Notes: generated by a model not told the origin, from the letters alone. A DNA stretch of 64,000 nucleotides from Methylobacterium mesophilicum SR1.6/6 (GCF_000364445.2 NZ_CP043538.1:1185612-1249611); one strand, 5' to 3'. Shown: positions 27,417 through 35,339, counted from the first letter of the stretch. Program-made: numbers and translations.

Positions 27417-28127
27417 TCAGCGGGGGCTGACACAAGCGGAAGACGGTCGAAAACCCGCTGTCGCGAGCCCACGGTCGTCAGCGCACACTGTGTCCGGTCG
27501 TGGCGGCGGGAGCGGCGTCGGACGACGATCCCCACCGGGGTAGCCCATTCCGCTGCCCGGCGTTCCTGCCAGGCCCGCCAGCCTCGTCCGATGAGCCGTC
27601 TGCTGCGCTTTCACGCCGATCAGGGCCTGCCTTTCCTTCTGAGCCCGGAGGTAAGCCAGGCGCCGCTGATGCCGGATTATGCGCGCGCGCGCATACCGAG
27701 CGTGTCGCCGCGCTTGAGCCGTCCGGCGCGCGTGACTTGCCTTAGACCGGACCGCACGCGCGAGCCCCCCTTCATACTCCCGCAACGCTGCGCTCTGGAC
27801 CGAAGCCGGCCGCGGGGTGGGCGTGCGGACAGTTGTCACTGGGGCCGGCGCTGCTGCGGCTGCCTCGCGCTGCGCCCGCAGGTACAACGGTGTGGCGTGG
27901 GCAATCTCCAAAGCCGGCGGCGGCGAACCACAACCGTTGCAGATGGAGGCGGACAGCCGCCGCCAATTCCTCTCATCACGGTCTAGGATGTTCTTGAGGC
28001 GTGCCTCGTAGTTCGTGGCTTGGCCTTCCATCTCCCGCCCGCCTTGCGTTGCGGTGAGAGAAGCGGCCTGAGCGGCGTCTGCCATGATCAGGCTGGCTGC
28101 CATGATCGTGCGCACGAGAACGCGCAT
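27417..28127 (-). CDS. Secreted basic hypothetical protein
   Basis: A 236-residue protein with a signal peptide (MRVLVRTIMAASLIMADAAQA). A region with two Cys follows (SICNGCGSPPP, a CxxC motif), then a Pro/Ala linker and an extremely Arg/Ala/His-rich helical segment (about residues 120-190). A Pro-rich tail contains a second Cys pair region (TVCADD, SSACVSPR). The CxxC and basic segment might bind metal, heme or polyanions, but no family is recognised. The ATG at 28127 was chosen over one eight residues upstream because it starts the signal peptide. Confidence 0.55.
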   Translation of the reverse strand: MRVLVRTIMAASLIMADAAQAASLTATQGGREMEGQATNYEARLKNILDRDERNWRRLSASICNGCGSPPPALEIAHATPLYLRAQREAAAAAPAPVTTVRTPTPRPASVQSAALREYEGGLARAVRSKASHARRTAQARRHARYARARIIRHQRRLAYLRAQKERQALIGVKAQQTAHRTRLAGLAGTPGSGMGYPGGDRRPTPLPPPRPDTVCADDRGLATAGFRPSSACVSPR

Positions 28128-28238
28128 TGATGCCCCCGATTGGACCAAGCGGCCTCGGATCAGACCGACAGGCTCTTACGGCTAGGCTGGCCAGAGCGTT
28201 CCATTCAACATCGTGACGATAGGGGGTTTGAGTGAGGT

Positions 28239-28697
28239 TCAGGACGAGGAGCGCGTCGCCAAGCGGAACTGTATGGGCTCGGGCCTGCGCCTGTACCGCA
28301 TCCGGGCGTGAACACGTCGTGACGCAGAGACGCGTTCCTGGATGAGGCGCTGCCTGTTGAGGATGTCCGGACGCGCCGCCCCGCGGATCTGAAGGGCATT
28401 CCCCGAGCGATCAGTATCTCGCGCCCGGCTCGAGTCCGGCCGTATCACCGTGGAGAGGCGCAGGTCTCGCACCGGCAGATCACCGGTCGACGCCAGGGCG
28501 TCTCGCGGTACGTCGGCCCAAGGCCGCGTCGCTGGAACGTCCAGCTCGAAATCTGCGATCGTCACGCTCTCGGGTGCGCTCACCGCCACATCGTCAGAGG
28601 ACGCGGGCGCGTGCTTCGGCATCAAGGCGGCGTAGACACCAACCCAGAGCGCAACAGCGGCCAGGACTGAACCCGCGAGAGCCACATGGTTGGTCAT
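28239..28697 (-). CDS. Single-helix membrane hypothetical protein
   Basis: A 152-residue protein with one N-terminal membrane helix (residues 5-25: VALAGSVLAAVALWVGVYAAL). The rest is probably a periplasmic part with a Ser/Asp-rich start and a very basic C-terminus (RVHARMRYRRR). The family is unknown. A perfect GGAAC-N16-CGTT match lies 9 bases upstream of the ATG, so transcription under the EcfG general-stress factor, possibly leaderless, is suggested. Confidence 0.6.
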   Translation of the reverse strand: MTNHVALAGSVLAAVALWVGVYAALMPKHAPASSDDVAVSAPESVTIADFELDVPATRPWADVPRDALASTGDLPVRDLRLSTVIRPDSSRARDTDRSGNALQIRGAARPDILNRQRLIQERVSASRRVHARMRYRRRPEPIQFRLATRSSS

Positions 28698-28704
28698 CGC
28701 GGCA

Positions 28705-28731
28705 GGAACGGCTCCCGCCCCACTCCGTTCC
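28705..28731. promoter_or_regulatory. Symmetric EcfG-like promoter, both directions
   Basis: The plus strand shows GGAAC (28705-28709), 16 bases, CGTT (28726-28729). The minus strand shows GGAAC (28731-28727), 16 bases, CGTT (28710-28707). Both match the EcfG/sigma-T consensus exactly. They arise from one 11-bp inverted repeat, 28701-28711 with 28725-28735. Minus-strand transcription would start at or just before the ATG of the gene at 28697. The plus-strand target is unclear. Confidence 0.5.
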
Positions 28732-28971
28732 TGCCAAGGTAGAGCTTTTTTGGACTGCCGGTGGCAGCTGGGTCGCTGATCGGCACACCGCCCCGTCGGC
28801 CGGGCGGCCATATCATCACGGCGTGCCCGGCCCGCGCGCCGGCCGCACCGCGATGGATCGTCTGCCAGCGTTGATCCGGACGGCTCATGAAGGCACTCTG
28901 TCCGCGGACTGAGGCAGGCAGGCGCCCGTTGGGCTCCCGGCCGAGCACCTTGAGGTGGAGGGCTCCCTGAA

Positions 28972-29208
28972 GTGACCGACGCGGACGCTCAGCCTGAGGA
29001 GTTGCACGAGATCCTCCGGCTGGCGACGGAGTTGGCACAGCACTGTCTGCAGGCGGACGCTGCGGAGCAATCGGCTTATCCTGAGAGGCGCAAGGTTCTC
29101 CTCAGCGCCGCGCAGTTCCTCCACGACAACGGTGTCGCTTGGTCCCCTGTCCTGCGTGAGGCCGTGGCAAGGGCCACAGAGCGCATCGAGCCGCTTCCTG
29201 GGCGGTGA
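28972..29208 (+). CDS. Small acidic helical hypothetical protein
   Basis: A 78-residue, mostly helical protein (EELHEILRLATELAQHCLQAD, then LLSAAQFLHDNGVAWSPVLREAVARATERI). The GTG start at 28972 is the only suitable one, and the ribosome site is weak. No family is recognised. The 274 bases before it hold the symmetric promoter at 28705 but no other gene. Confidence 0.5.
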   Translation: MTDADAQPEELHEILRLATELAQHCLQADAAEQSAYPERRKVLLSAAQFLHDNGVAWSPVLREAVARATERIEPLPGR

Positions 29209-29450
29209 GGACCGCGACTTCGAGCACGCGCCGCACTCCGACGCGTTCCGCCGAGATGGCGGGGAGGTGGATGTCGAGATCTACCGGTACGCCGGCCCGC
29301 AGGATCCCTGGCGGTGGCCGGGGTCGATCTTCCGAGTGGCTCTCCCCGCGTCGGAAATGAGACTTTCGCCCCGGATCAGGACGCCTGCGCGGCCCTCACC
29401 GCAGTGGTTGAAGCGCATGGCGGGGCCGCGTTCGCTGCTTCGTGTAGCCG
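29206..29450 (+). pseudogene. Frameshifted small orphan gene
   Basis: One frame reads FRRDGGEVDVEIYRYAGPQD up to PW near 29310. Another then continues with GNETFAPDQDACAALTAVVE and AHGGAAFAAS to about 29440. Together they resemble a single small protein in which the EVDVEIYRYAGPxDPW block is followed by an aspartate-rich DQDA helix. No single frame carries both parts, and no good start is evident. It is read as a decayed or frameshifted gene; a sequencing error is the alternative. Confidence 0.5.
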
Positions 29451-29527
29451 GACCGTCCCCTGATTTGAGCCCATCGGAGCGGGATCGGCGTTGAAGGCCG
29501 TGCACTCACGCCTGGAAGGATGCTCGG

Positions 29528-29785
29528 ATGCCGCCCAAGCTCACCAAGACGATCATCGGTGCGGTCGTCGCCATCGCGCTCGCGGCGGCCGTCTCCTACG
29601 GCCTGATCAGCCAGCAAACCGCTGACCAGATCCAGACCAAGGCGAACCAGACCCTGCAGAACGACCAAGGGTCGCTTGGCCCGGGGCAGAACCAGCCTCC
29701 AGCTCCGCCGTCGAACTCTATTCCCCAGGCGCCGGGCCAGCCCGGGGCATCGCCGCAGCCGCCTGCACCTGCGCCCAGGCAGTAG
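29528..29785 (+). CDS. Membrane-anchored Pro/Gln-rich hypothetical protein
   Basis: An 85-residue protein. An N-terminal helix (TIIGAVVAIALAAAVSYGLI) anchors it or serves as a signal. A Gln/Asn-rich helix (QQTADQIQTKANQTLQND) and a Pro-rich tail (PAPPSNSIPQAPGQPG) follow. It has no Cys and no recognised domain. A GGAAGGA ribosome site precedes the ATG. Confidence 0.6.
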   Translation: MPPKLTKTIIGAVVAIALAAAVSYGLISQQTADQIQTKANQTLQNDQGSLGPGQNQPPAPPSNSIPQAPGQPGASPQPPAPAPRQ

Positions 29786-29802
29786 CGCCCTATATCGGCC
29801 GC

Positions 29803-30081
29803 ATGCCCACACTCGGCCTCAAGCTTCCGCTCCGCATCTGCGTCCTTGAAGAGACCGTGTGCGTCGAGGACGCCAACGGTCGCCGCACCGGCTACGTCTA
29901 CTGGTCCGATGACAGCCCGCGCCGCTCAAGCACCGAAAGGTTCTCCAAGGCGGAGGCTATCGCGCAGGTGCGGGTGATCGCACGGGCGTGGGCGGATGCG
30001 CTCGCCTCCAGCGGCACGCTAAGCACCGGGCCGGCGCCAGAGGCGGGTGCTGCGGCAGCCGAGCCATCGCCGCGGGAGTGA
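29803..30081 (+). CDS. Small conserved-looking hypothetical protein
   Basis: A 92-residue cytoplasmic protein. The first half reads as beta strands with a distinctive VEDANGRRTGYVYWSDD block, the second as a helix (SKAEAIAQVRVIARAWADAL), with a low-complexity Ala/Pro tail. It follows the previous gene by 17 bases on the same strand, so the two are probably co-transcribed. I do not know the function. Confidence 0.6.
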   Translation: MPTLGLKLPLRICVLEETVCVEDANGRRTGYVYWSDDSPRRSSTERFSKAEAIAQVRVIARAWADALASSGTLSTGPAPEAGAAAAEPSPRE

Positions 30082-30162
30082 GCCCGCAGTGCATCCTCCT
30101 CATGGAAGACGCGCTGAAGGCGGAGCGTCACCGGGGGCGGAGCCTGAACTCCGGCCGTCGAT

Positions 30163-30705
30163 CTACTTCAGCGAAGATGTTGCGTTATTAAAAGAATACC
30201 GGCCTGTCTTTGTGCCGGAAACTTGGGCAATGCCGTCCGTCATTGGGCTAAGCCGGGTGTTGGTCAGCTCAACATCGCCGGAGATACCCGCAAATTTTCC
30301 AGTTCCGCCGGTCCATTCGGCTGTACCGCGCAGGCCTGCACCTTGAGCCTGCACTGGGTAATCGTACTTCTCGAAGATCTGGTCGCCGCCCGCATCCGCA
30401 TAGACGCAACGACCATGGCTCTCCACCGTCTTGGCCTCGTTATCCAACGTCGCCATTCCGACGCAACGGCCGGCCAGATTATTCAAGAAGCCGCTTCCCT
30501 CGGTGTTGACGGCCGTCATCGTTACGTTGCTCATCGCGATCGAACGGTTTTCGCCGATGGGCATGGGCTTGATTGGTGCCATGTTTACGCCAGTATATAT
30601 GACTTTATAATCTCCTGATCGCGGTAAATCTTCTGCCTGTGTGCTCGAAAAACTTGTACACAGCATCAATACGCTGACGAGAAGATGTGAATTTCGAATG
30701 TCCAT
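30163..30705 (-). CDS. Secreted hypothetical protein, atypical composition
   Basis: A 180-residue exported protein. The signal peptide (MDIRNSHLLVSVLMLCTSFSSTQA) is followed by a beta-rich domain with two Cys (GRCVGMAT, GRCVYADAG) and a repeated Gly/Thr pattern (LRGTAEWTGGTGKFAGISGD). The latter recalls dirigent or allene-oxide-cyclase-like barrels. Many A/T-ending codons set it apart from its neighbours and suggest recent acquisition. The ATG at 30705 was chosen to start the signal peptide. The family name is not certain. Confidence 0.6.
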   Translation of the reverse strand: MDIRNSHLLVSVLMLCTSFSSTQAEDLPRSGDYKVIYTGVNMAPIKPMPIGENRSIAMSNVTMTAVNTEGSGFLNNLAGRCVGMATLDNEAKTVESHGRCVYADAGGDQIFEKYDYPVQAQGAGLRGTAEWTGGTGKFAGISGDVELTNTRLSPMTDGIAQVSGTKTGRYSFNNATSSLK

Positions 30706-30858
30706 TGATCTCCTCCCGATCGGCGGTGAGTCGGCACTCGAATATTTCATGCGTCGAAATAGTCTGCAAGGCGATCTGTACTGCAGGCTCGAATACAATC
30801 CATCTCTTTTGAAATGCGGCGAACGCGGCTGACGGCCAGCTGACACCATCGCGTGCAC

Positions 30859-30893
30859 AAGAAAGCCCGCTGCGGCGGCGTGCCGAGCGGGCT
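30859..30893 (-). terminator. Rho-independent terminator candidate, minus strand
   Basis: An 8-bp stem (30864-30871 with 30886-30893) around a GC-rich 14-base loop is followed, read on the minus strand, by TTTCTTGTG. It would stop transcription coming from the right, from the doubtful reading frame at 30908-31126 or a longer untranslated RNA. The remaining 30706-31076 gap shows no secure gene. Confidence 0.5.
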
Positions 30894-30907
30894 GAAGGCT
30901 GTCCTGC

Positions 30908-31126
30908 CTAGGAGGGAAGGACGTTCGGATAGTAGCCCAATCCGATCGCGAGTCGTCTCACAAGGGTGAGAGCGGACCGACCCGTGAAACCGCTGTTGCT
31001 CGCCGTCGCGAAGGCCCGGCCGCGGAACGGTCCTTCCGACAGCGGGGTTGCCCATGCAGATCGAAGAGAGGGTAACATGCTGACAGGCAGCCTGCTGTGG
31101 CTCATCGGGGTGCCGATCCCGGTCAT
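30908..31126 (-). CDS. Doubtful small protein before a terminator
   Basis: A 72-residue minus-strand frame ending 15 bases before the terminator hairpin at 30893. The C-terminal part (RSALTLVRRLAIGLGYYP) could be helical. It overlaps the start of the small membrane protein on the other strand at 31077. Only the terminator placement supports it. Confidence 0.25.
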   Translation of the reverse strand: MTGIGTPMSHSRLPVSMLPSLRSAWATPLSEGPFRGRAFATASNSGFTGRSALTLVRRLAIGLGYYPNVLPS

Positions 31127-31163
31127 CCTCCTGCTGTGGTTCTTCTTCCTGCGCGGACGTTAG
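31077..31163 (+). CDS. 28-residue membrane peptide
   Basis: A tiny protein made almost wholly of one membrane helix (LLWLIGVPIPVILLLWFFFL) with a basic end (RGR). A GAGAGGG ribosome site sits just upstream of the ATG. A GGAAC-N17-GGTT stretch starting at 31025 resembles an EcfG promoter with one mismatch. Single-helix stress peptides of this size are common but rarely annotated. Confidence 0.55.
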   Translation: MLTGSLLWLIGVPIPVILLLWFFFLRGR

Positions 31164-31216
31164 GGCCACTCGGGCAGATACCTCGACAGTCGCGCCCCGG
31201 CGTCTATCCTGCCACC

Positions 31217-31519
31217 ATGCGCCACGTCCTCGCCGCTCTCGCTCTCGCCGTCGCTGCCGATGGGGCGCAGGCTCAACAGCGCCTGCCCACAATTCCCGAA
31301 CTGCTGGCCGCCGAAGCGAAGGCAGTTCAGGCCTGCGAGGGCTCCGGAGATCCCGCGATCATCAAGGAGCAGTGCCGGCTGCACGATCGGCTCAGCGGCC
31401 GTCTGGCTCAGGCCGGCTACTGCTGGGGCCGCAAGGGCCAGTCCGACGAGAAGAAGGAGTGGCACGCCTGCCAGCCAGACTCGATCTACGAGGACGACAT
31501 CGAAGCGACGCAGCGCTGA
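31217..31519 (+). CDS. Small periplasmic Cys-rich hypothetical protein
   Basis: A 100-residue protein with a signal peptide (MRHVLAALALAVAADGAQA). The mature helical part carries four Cys (VQACEGS, EQCRLH, GYCWGRKG, WHACQPD) that could form two disulfides. The CWGRKG...W-H-A-C pattern is distinctive and I have no family name for it. It shows general likeness in size and layout to the secreted protein at 26836. Confidence 0.65.
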   Translation: MRHVLAALALAVAADGAQAQQRLPTIPELLAAEAKAVQACEGSGDPAIIKEQCRLHDRLSGRLAQAGYCWGRKGQSDEKKEWHACQPDSIYEDDIEATQR

Positions 31520-31739
31520 CGTCGACACAATGCCCGCGCCGGCCGACCAGACGGGCCGAAGATTGACGATTGAAAGCAAGTCTTGCCTGAAGCCGGCGTC
31601 GATTAACAAAGACATCGTCCGCCCATTCCGCAACACGCCGTCCTTGAAAGGGTGGCTGTCGGTCGAGGCTCCCTCTGGCGGCCGCGGTCCTTGTGCTGCC
31701 AGCCCTTTGAAGGATGCCATGTCCGTGGCATGGTGGGGC

Positions 31740-31952
31740 ATGGCCTACACCGTCCGCATGCTGTTTCTGAACCAGGGCGAGCCGCCCCCGGCTGAACAGC
31801 TGGACGGCACCTTCGATAGCTTGCGCAAGGCTTGGGACGCGGGAACCGCCCGGGTGCTGGAGCTTCAGCTCCGCTCCACCGAGACGGCCTTCCAAGTGCT
31901 CGACGACAGCGGCCAGATCGTGGACGTGACCGCCGGAGAGCTTAATAGCTGA
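31740..31952 (+). CDS. Small hypothetical protein
   Basis: A 70-residue soluble protein (MAYTVRMLFLNQGEPPPAEQ, then DSLRKAWDAGTARVLELQLRSTETAFQVLDDSG) with alternating helix and strands. An ATG seven codons upstream (31719) is possible. No family is recognised. Confidence 0.5.
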   Translation: MAYTVRMLFLNQGEPPPAEQLDGTFDSLRKAWDAGTARVLELQLRSTETAFQVLDDSGQIVDVTAGELNS

Positions 31953-32338
31953 CGCTCGATCCGCCCGCCGGATCTCTGCGCTGCTCCGCTGCACGACGTC
32001 ACGGGACTTCTGCGCGCGCGGTCGTGTGACACGCCGAGGAACACGTCGTCCAAGAGGCCGCCGAGGCGAGCAGGCGACCTCGACCGAAGCGACTCCGGGA
32101 GAATGCTCGGGGGTCGTGGCGCGGGTCGAGCGAGGCGCCGCGGGTCTGCGGCCGGACGGTATGACGAACCCGACGCGGGATGCCCTGACGATGACAGGCT
32201 GCAGGCTTTGCCTGACGACGCCCCGTCCGACTGACCGTTCGCCCATCGAAAACGCCACGTCGATCCTTTGCAGGATGTTGCCGTCGTCTGGCGCGGTGCA
32301 GTTGACTTGGGTGCGTTGTTAATCAACGCGAAGGTGAT
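31953..32338. other. Intergenic, no gene supported
   Basis: A GC-rich 386-base stretch without a supported gene, leading into an AT-rich promoter-like segment (32320-32460). Confidence 0.4.
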
Positions 32339-32353
32339 TTAACGATTTGTTAA
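32339..32353. promoter_or_regulatory. CtrA-binding-site candidate
   Basis: A perfect TTAA-N7-TTAA site, with TTAA at 32339-32342 and 32350-32353, in an AT-rich segment of an otherwise GC-rich genome. This is the core recognition pattern of the alphaproteobacterial cell-cycle regulator CtrA. It lies 105 bases before the small reading frame at 32458. Confidence 0.5.
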
Positions 32354-32457
32354 GCACGGCGTGTGGAGGGCGTGCAAAACCGTTAACGCGATATGAAAGA
32401 GGCTATCTTCCGATACGTAAGTAGTGGATCATTAAGCATCGGAAATCGGATGCGGCC

Positions 32458-32547
32458 ATGTCTCAAAAGCTTGAAGATATTCGTTTCATGGCAACGATGA
32501 CCTTCGTTGTCTTTGTCGGATCCGGCCTCCAGCTCCTCCTGCATTGA
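32458..32547 (+). CDS. 29-residue membrane peptide (tentative)
   Basis: A short frame, MSQKLEDIRF followed by a hydrophobic stretch (TMTFVVFVGSGLQLLLH). It lies after an AT-rich region with a CtrA-like site, which supports transcription here, but no strong ribosome site is seen. Confidence 0.35.
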   Translation: MSQKLEDIRFMATMTFVVFVGSGLQLLLH

Positions 32548-32619
32548 TACGACCATCCGGCTCGCGATCGAGCGCGCGCCGGGCTTGGCACCGATCATAT
32601 CCTTGGGGAGGACCTGGGC

Positions 32620-32832
32620 TTGTACGTGCTGGATGTGGCCTTCTGGGGGTGCGCCTGCGTGGCGATCACGGGTTCAACCGCATTGGCCGCCATCGGCTGG
32701 CATGCATGGCGGCCAGCCCGGGCGTCCGTCATGCGGAACGCCCCTCTGGATGCCCCGGGCCCGGGCACGCGGCACTTCGGTCGGGCGTATCATTCCGGCA
32801 AACGGGTTCGTTGGACGCTCGCCCTTCGGTAG
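32620..32832 (+). CDS. Possible small membrane protein, TTG start
   Basis: A 70-residue frame with one hydrophobic helix (VLDVAFWGCACVAITGSTALAAIGW) and a basic tail. It starts at TTG 32620 after GGGGAGG. The helix and ribosome site favour it; the start codon and lack of a family count against it. The rest of 32548-33031 shows nothing else. Confidence 0.35.
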   Translation: MYVLDVAFWGCACVAITGSTALAAIGWHAWRPARASVMRNAPLDAPGPGTRHFGRAYHSGKRVRWTLALR

Positions 32833-33031
32833 TACCGCCGGGAGGCCGACCGGTGCCGCGTCAGATGGCCCGCTCGGAGCGACCGGCTGGTTTGGCGGAT
32901 CGCCGACGGCGGTGCGCATGGGTCACAGGCGGCAGCACGGCTCCCATCACAGTCCCGCCGCGATCGGCGCGCCACCTGCAAGCAAGAGCGGAAGCGGCCC
33001 GCTGCGTTCATGCCGCCGGGAGCACCCCACC

Positions 33032-33175
33032 GTGTTGAACACCGCCCTAGCGCTGCTCGCCGTTCTGGCCGTCATGACCGCTCACGCGATCTACAGGCTG
33101 ATCCGCCTGCCTTTCCGGCTCCTGCGCGGCCTGTTTCGGCACACCCGTAAGCCCGCACGGGCGACGGCCGCCTGA
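33032..33175 (+). CDS. Possible 47-residue membrane protein
   Basis: GTG-started frame: a helix (LNTALALLAVLAVMTAHAIY) followed by a strongly basic amphipathic tail (RLIRLPFRLLRGLFRHTRKP). The composition is typical of small inner-membrane peptides, but support is limited to that. Confidence 0.4.
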   Translation: MLNTALALLAVLAVMTAHAIYRLIRLPFRLLRGLFRHTRKPARATAA

Positions 33176-33361
33176 CCCAGCTGCCGATTGACGGAGGCGA
33201 GCCGCGCCGCGGAGCGGTCAAGCTCGCCGCCGCTGGGAAGGACGACCTCCCGCGCCGACCCATGATCAGATCGGGCGGCGGGGCCGGGCCGGCCGCAACC
33301 GAGCTCGACCTTGGGCGTTGGGAAAGCACAGCCGTATCGGCATCCCAAGTAAGGTCTTCAC

Positions 33362-33442
33362 ATGCTGCTGATCTCGTCCCTCGTGGCGGGTACGTTCGTG
33401 CTCGCCGGATCGTTCTCGCTCATGGCCGCGCTGACAGACTGA
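33362..33442 (+). CDS. 26-residue membrane peptide
   Basis: A single hydrophobic helix (LLISSLVAGTFVLAGSFSLM) ending in AALTD. It begins at ATG 33362 and ends 24 bases before the end of the convergent receiver-domain gene. Too short for confident calling, yet the composition is cleanly membrane-like. Confidence 0.4.
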   Translation: MLLISSLVAGTFVLAGSFSLMAALTD

Positions 33443-33466
33443 CCCGCGGTTGGCGCGGGGGGCGGG

Positions 33467-33862
33467 TCACAGGCCGATCCCTCGCGCCACCAGCACTGCG
33501 CGTAGGGCGTCGGCCAACCCCTCGGACGTGAAAGGCTTGCGCAGAAACCGCGCGCCCATCGGCATCTGATCCACGCCCGGCCACGCCACACCCGACACGA
33601 TCAGGATGGCGAGTTCGGGCCAGCGCGCTGCAACGGCCTTGGCCAGCAGAAATCCGCTGAGAGGCTCGCCGGGGAGATCCACGTCCGCGACCATGGCCGC
33701 GAGCTCGGGCCGGGCCGTCAGATGAGCCTGGGCCGCCTCGATGGTCGAGGCCTCAGCCACCTCGTACCCGGCATCGCGCAGGGCCGCCGCCGCTTCCATC
33801 AACTGCACCGGGTCGTCCTCGACGATCAGTACGGCGAGCCGCGGCGCAAAGGTGTCAGCCAT
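33467..33862 (-). CDS. Stand-alone response-regulator receiver protein
   Basis: A 131-residue CheY-like receiver with no output domain. The acidic pocket is E15-D16-D17 (LIVEDDP), the phosphoacceptor is D62 (VADVDLPG), the switch Ser is S90 (LIVSG) and the conserved Lys is K109 (FLRKPF). Such single-domain regulators usually relay phosphate or sequester it from a histidine kinase. No kinase is encoded nearby. The ATG at 33862 precedes a short disordered lead. A TTAACCAT motif lies at 33971, beyond its start on the shared divergent spacer. Confidence 0.9.
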   Translation of the reverse strand: MADTFAPRLAVLIVEDDPVQLMEAAAALRDAGYEVAEASTIEAAQAHLTARPELAAMVADVDLPGEPLSGFLLAKAVAARWPELAILIVSGVAWPGVDQMPMGARFLRKPFTSEGLADALRAVLVARGIGL

Positions 33863-33970
33863 CAGGGTCTCCACAGAGTCGGCGACGCCTCAACGCAGCT
33901 GGTACCGATTGCGTCTCGTCCGGGTGGGGAGGGCGCACGTCTTTGCTCGTGTCCGCTGTCCAGAGATGGC

Positions 33971-33978
33971 TTAACCAT
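33971..33978 (+). promoter_or_regulatory. CtrA half-site candidate
   Basis: TTAACCAT, the most common CtrA half-site, in the divergent spacer between the receiver gene and the small protein at 34041. It is only eight bases long, so chance occurrence is quite possible. Confidence 0.3.
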
Positions 33979-34040
33979 TGCGTCGCACGCCCTACATAGC
34001 AACCGGCGATTGTGCCGCGCGTGCTGCTAAGGGGATCCCG

Positions 34041-34265
34041 ATGGTCGAGAACATTGAGGCCGACGTCAGGCTGCTCGTCCGGCAAGTCGCCGAGCGGGCC
34101 CTGCAGGGGGGCGGGATGGATCGCGCGACGTACGATGCCCTGTCGGCGGCCTCTACTGCCCTGTCGGCATTGACGCGCGCCGGTGAACACCAGGCGCCTG
34201 CACTGCAGGACGTACAGGCTCGTCTGCGCGCCTGTGAGGCCACGGCCGTGGTGAGGGCGGCGTAG
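34041..34265 (+). CDS. Small helical hypothetical protein
   Basis: A 74-residue, almost wholly helical protein (VENIEADVRLLVRQVAERAL, then YDALSAASTALSALTRAGEH) without Cys. An AAGGGG ribosome site lies eight bases before the ATG. It is divergent from the receiver protein and might share its regulation. Function unknown. Confidence 0.6.
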   Translation: MVENIEADVRLLVRQVAERALQGGGMDRATYDALSAASTALSALTRAGEHQAPALQDVQARLRACEATAVVRAA

Positions 34266-34448
34266 GCGGGGCCACGCGCCTGCTCGGCCTCCTGGCAAAA
34301 CGGCGGTGCCAGGACATCCCAGGCACCCCGGCGCAGGCTTGGCCGGCTTGCCGATGCCGCGTGGCTTCGGCGGGCAGACGGTGCCGCCACGTCCTACGGT
34401 GCGGGCAGCGTCCGGAATCCATGCCCGACGATGGGACCAGCCAACCCG

Positions 34449-34625
34449 CTAAACCTGGACCTCCTCCGCGTGGAGCCCACCGGCTCGCAGGTGGTCCGGG
34501 ATGTCCGCATGGTCGTAGTAGCCGGCCTCGTGGGCCATGGCGTCGAGGGCCGCGATCGGGTCAGTGGCCGTGCCGGTCCAGAGGATCGTGCCTGTGGCAC
34601 CTTGCCGGACCTGAAACACCTTCAT
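34449..34625 (-). CDS. 58-residue hypothetical protein
   Basis: A short protein with strong coding signs: a GGAGGGG ribosome site six to eight bases before the ATG, and an ordered sequence (MKVFQVRQGATGTILWTGTA, then DPIAALDAMAHEAGYYDHADIPDHLRAGGL, ending HAEEVQV). It reads as two strands, a helix, and a YYDHADIPDHL loop. Similar small proteins exist in Methylobacterium as far as I recall, without known function. Confidence 0.65.
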   Translation of the reverse strand: MKVFQVRQGATGTILWTGTATDPIAALDAMAHEAGYYDHADIPDHLRAGGLHAEEVQV

Positions 34626-35339
34626 CGCCCCCTCCTATGGTTTACGCCAAGATAAGCGCGGCGGCGTGGGGCTGTTCCTGACCAAAGCGCGGCTGTCGCG
34701 TGTGCCGCAGGTGCGGCCCGCGCGGCAGCCCTGGTGGGCTATCCTCCCTGGGCCGCCTGAACGGTTTGCGGCGAGGCAGGCGAGCAAAGCTCCCCCTCCC
34801 GCCTCGCCGGGCCGTCTCAAGGGGGGTCAAGACAGCTATTAATCAGTACTCGCTGGGCTCTATGTGCATCAATTGGGTATCTGTACGTAGCTGTCAATAA
34901 AACGATCCGCCGATATAGGGCACCGTATTGCCTCAGAGCGTTCAGACGTGGGCGCTGCTCGAGGAGCCGCTGGGCCGCAAGGTGCTGATGCCCCTGACAG
35001 CCGATCATGGCCTGCCCGGTGACCCACGCCACGAGGCGGTCCTTCATGCGCTTCGGAACTCCGCACAGAGGCCGGTGCGCCGGGTGTGCCAGCACCGGTG
35101 AAGCGAGCCGTCCGTTCCGCTCTCCGGACCCTGCGGGTGGAATTTCAAGCGGCCTTTGCAATCATGGGCGCTGCATGCGCGCCAACAGCAATCGGTGGCC
35201 GGGTCGCGACACCGGCGGGTTGCGATGCCCTGGGACGCGCTGTGAAATTTCGAGCGTCAGCCTGGGCTCGGCGGGCGATCTCGCGTCGCGCTATGGTGTG
35301 GAAGCGCACCTGATGAAGAACACAACCCTACTTATGCAC
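34626..35339. other. Long intergenic region without a secure gene
   Basis: A 714-base gap. An AT-rich segment at 34830-34930 may be a promoter. A TTG-started 57-residue frame at 34928-35101 on the plus strand is the only vaguely protein-like reading and is not supported enough to call. Confidence 0.4.
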
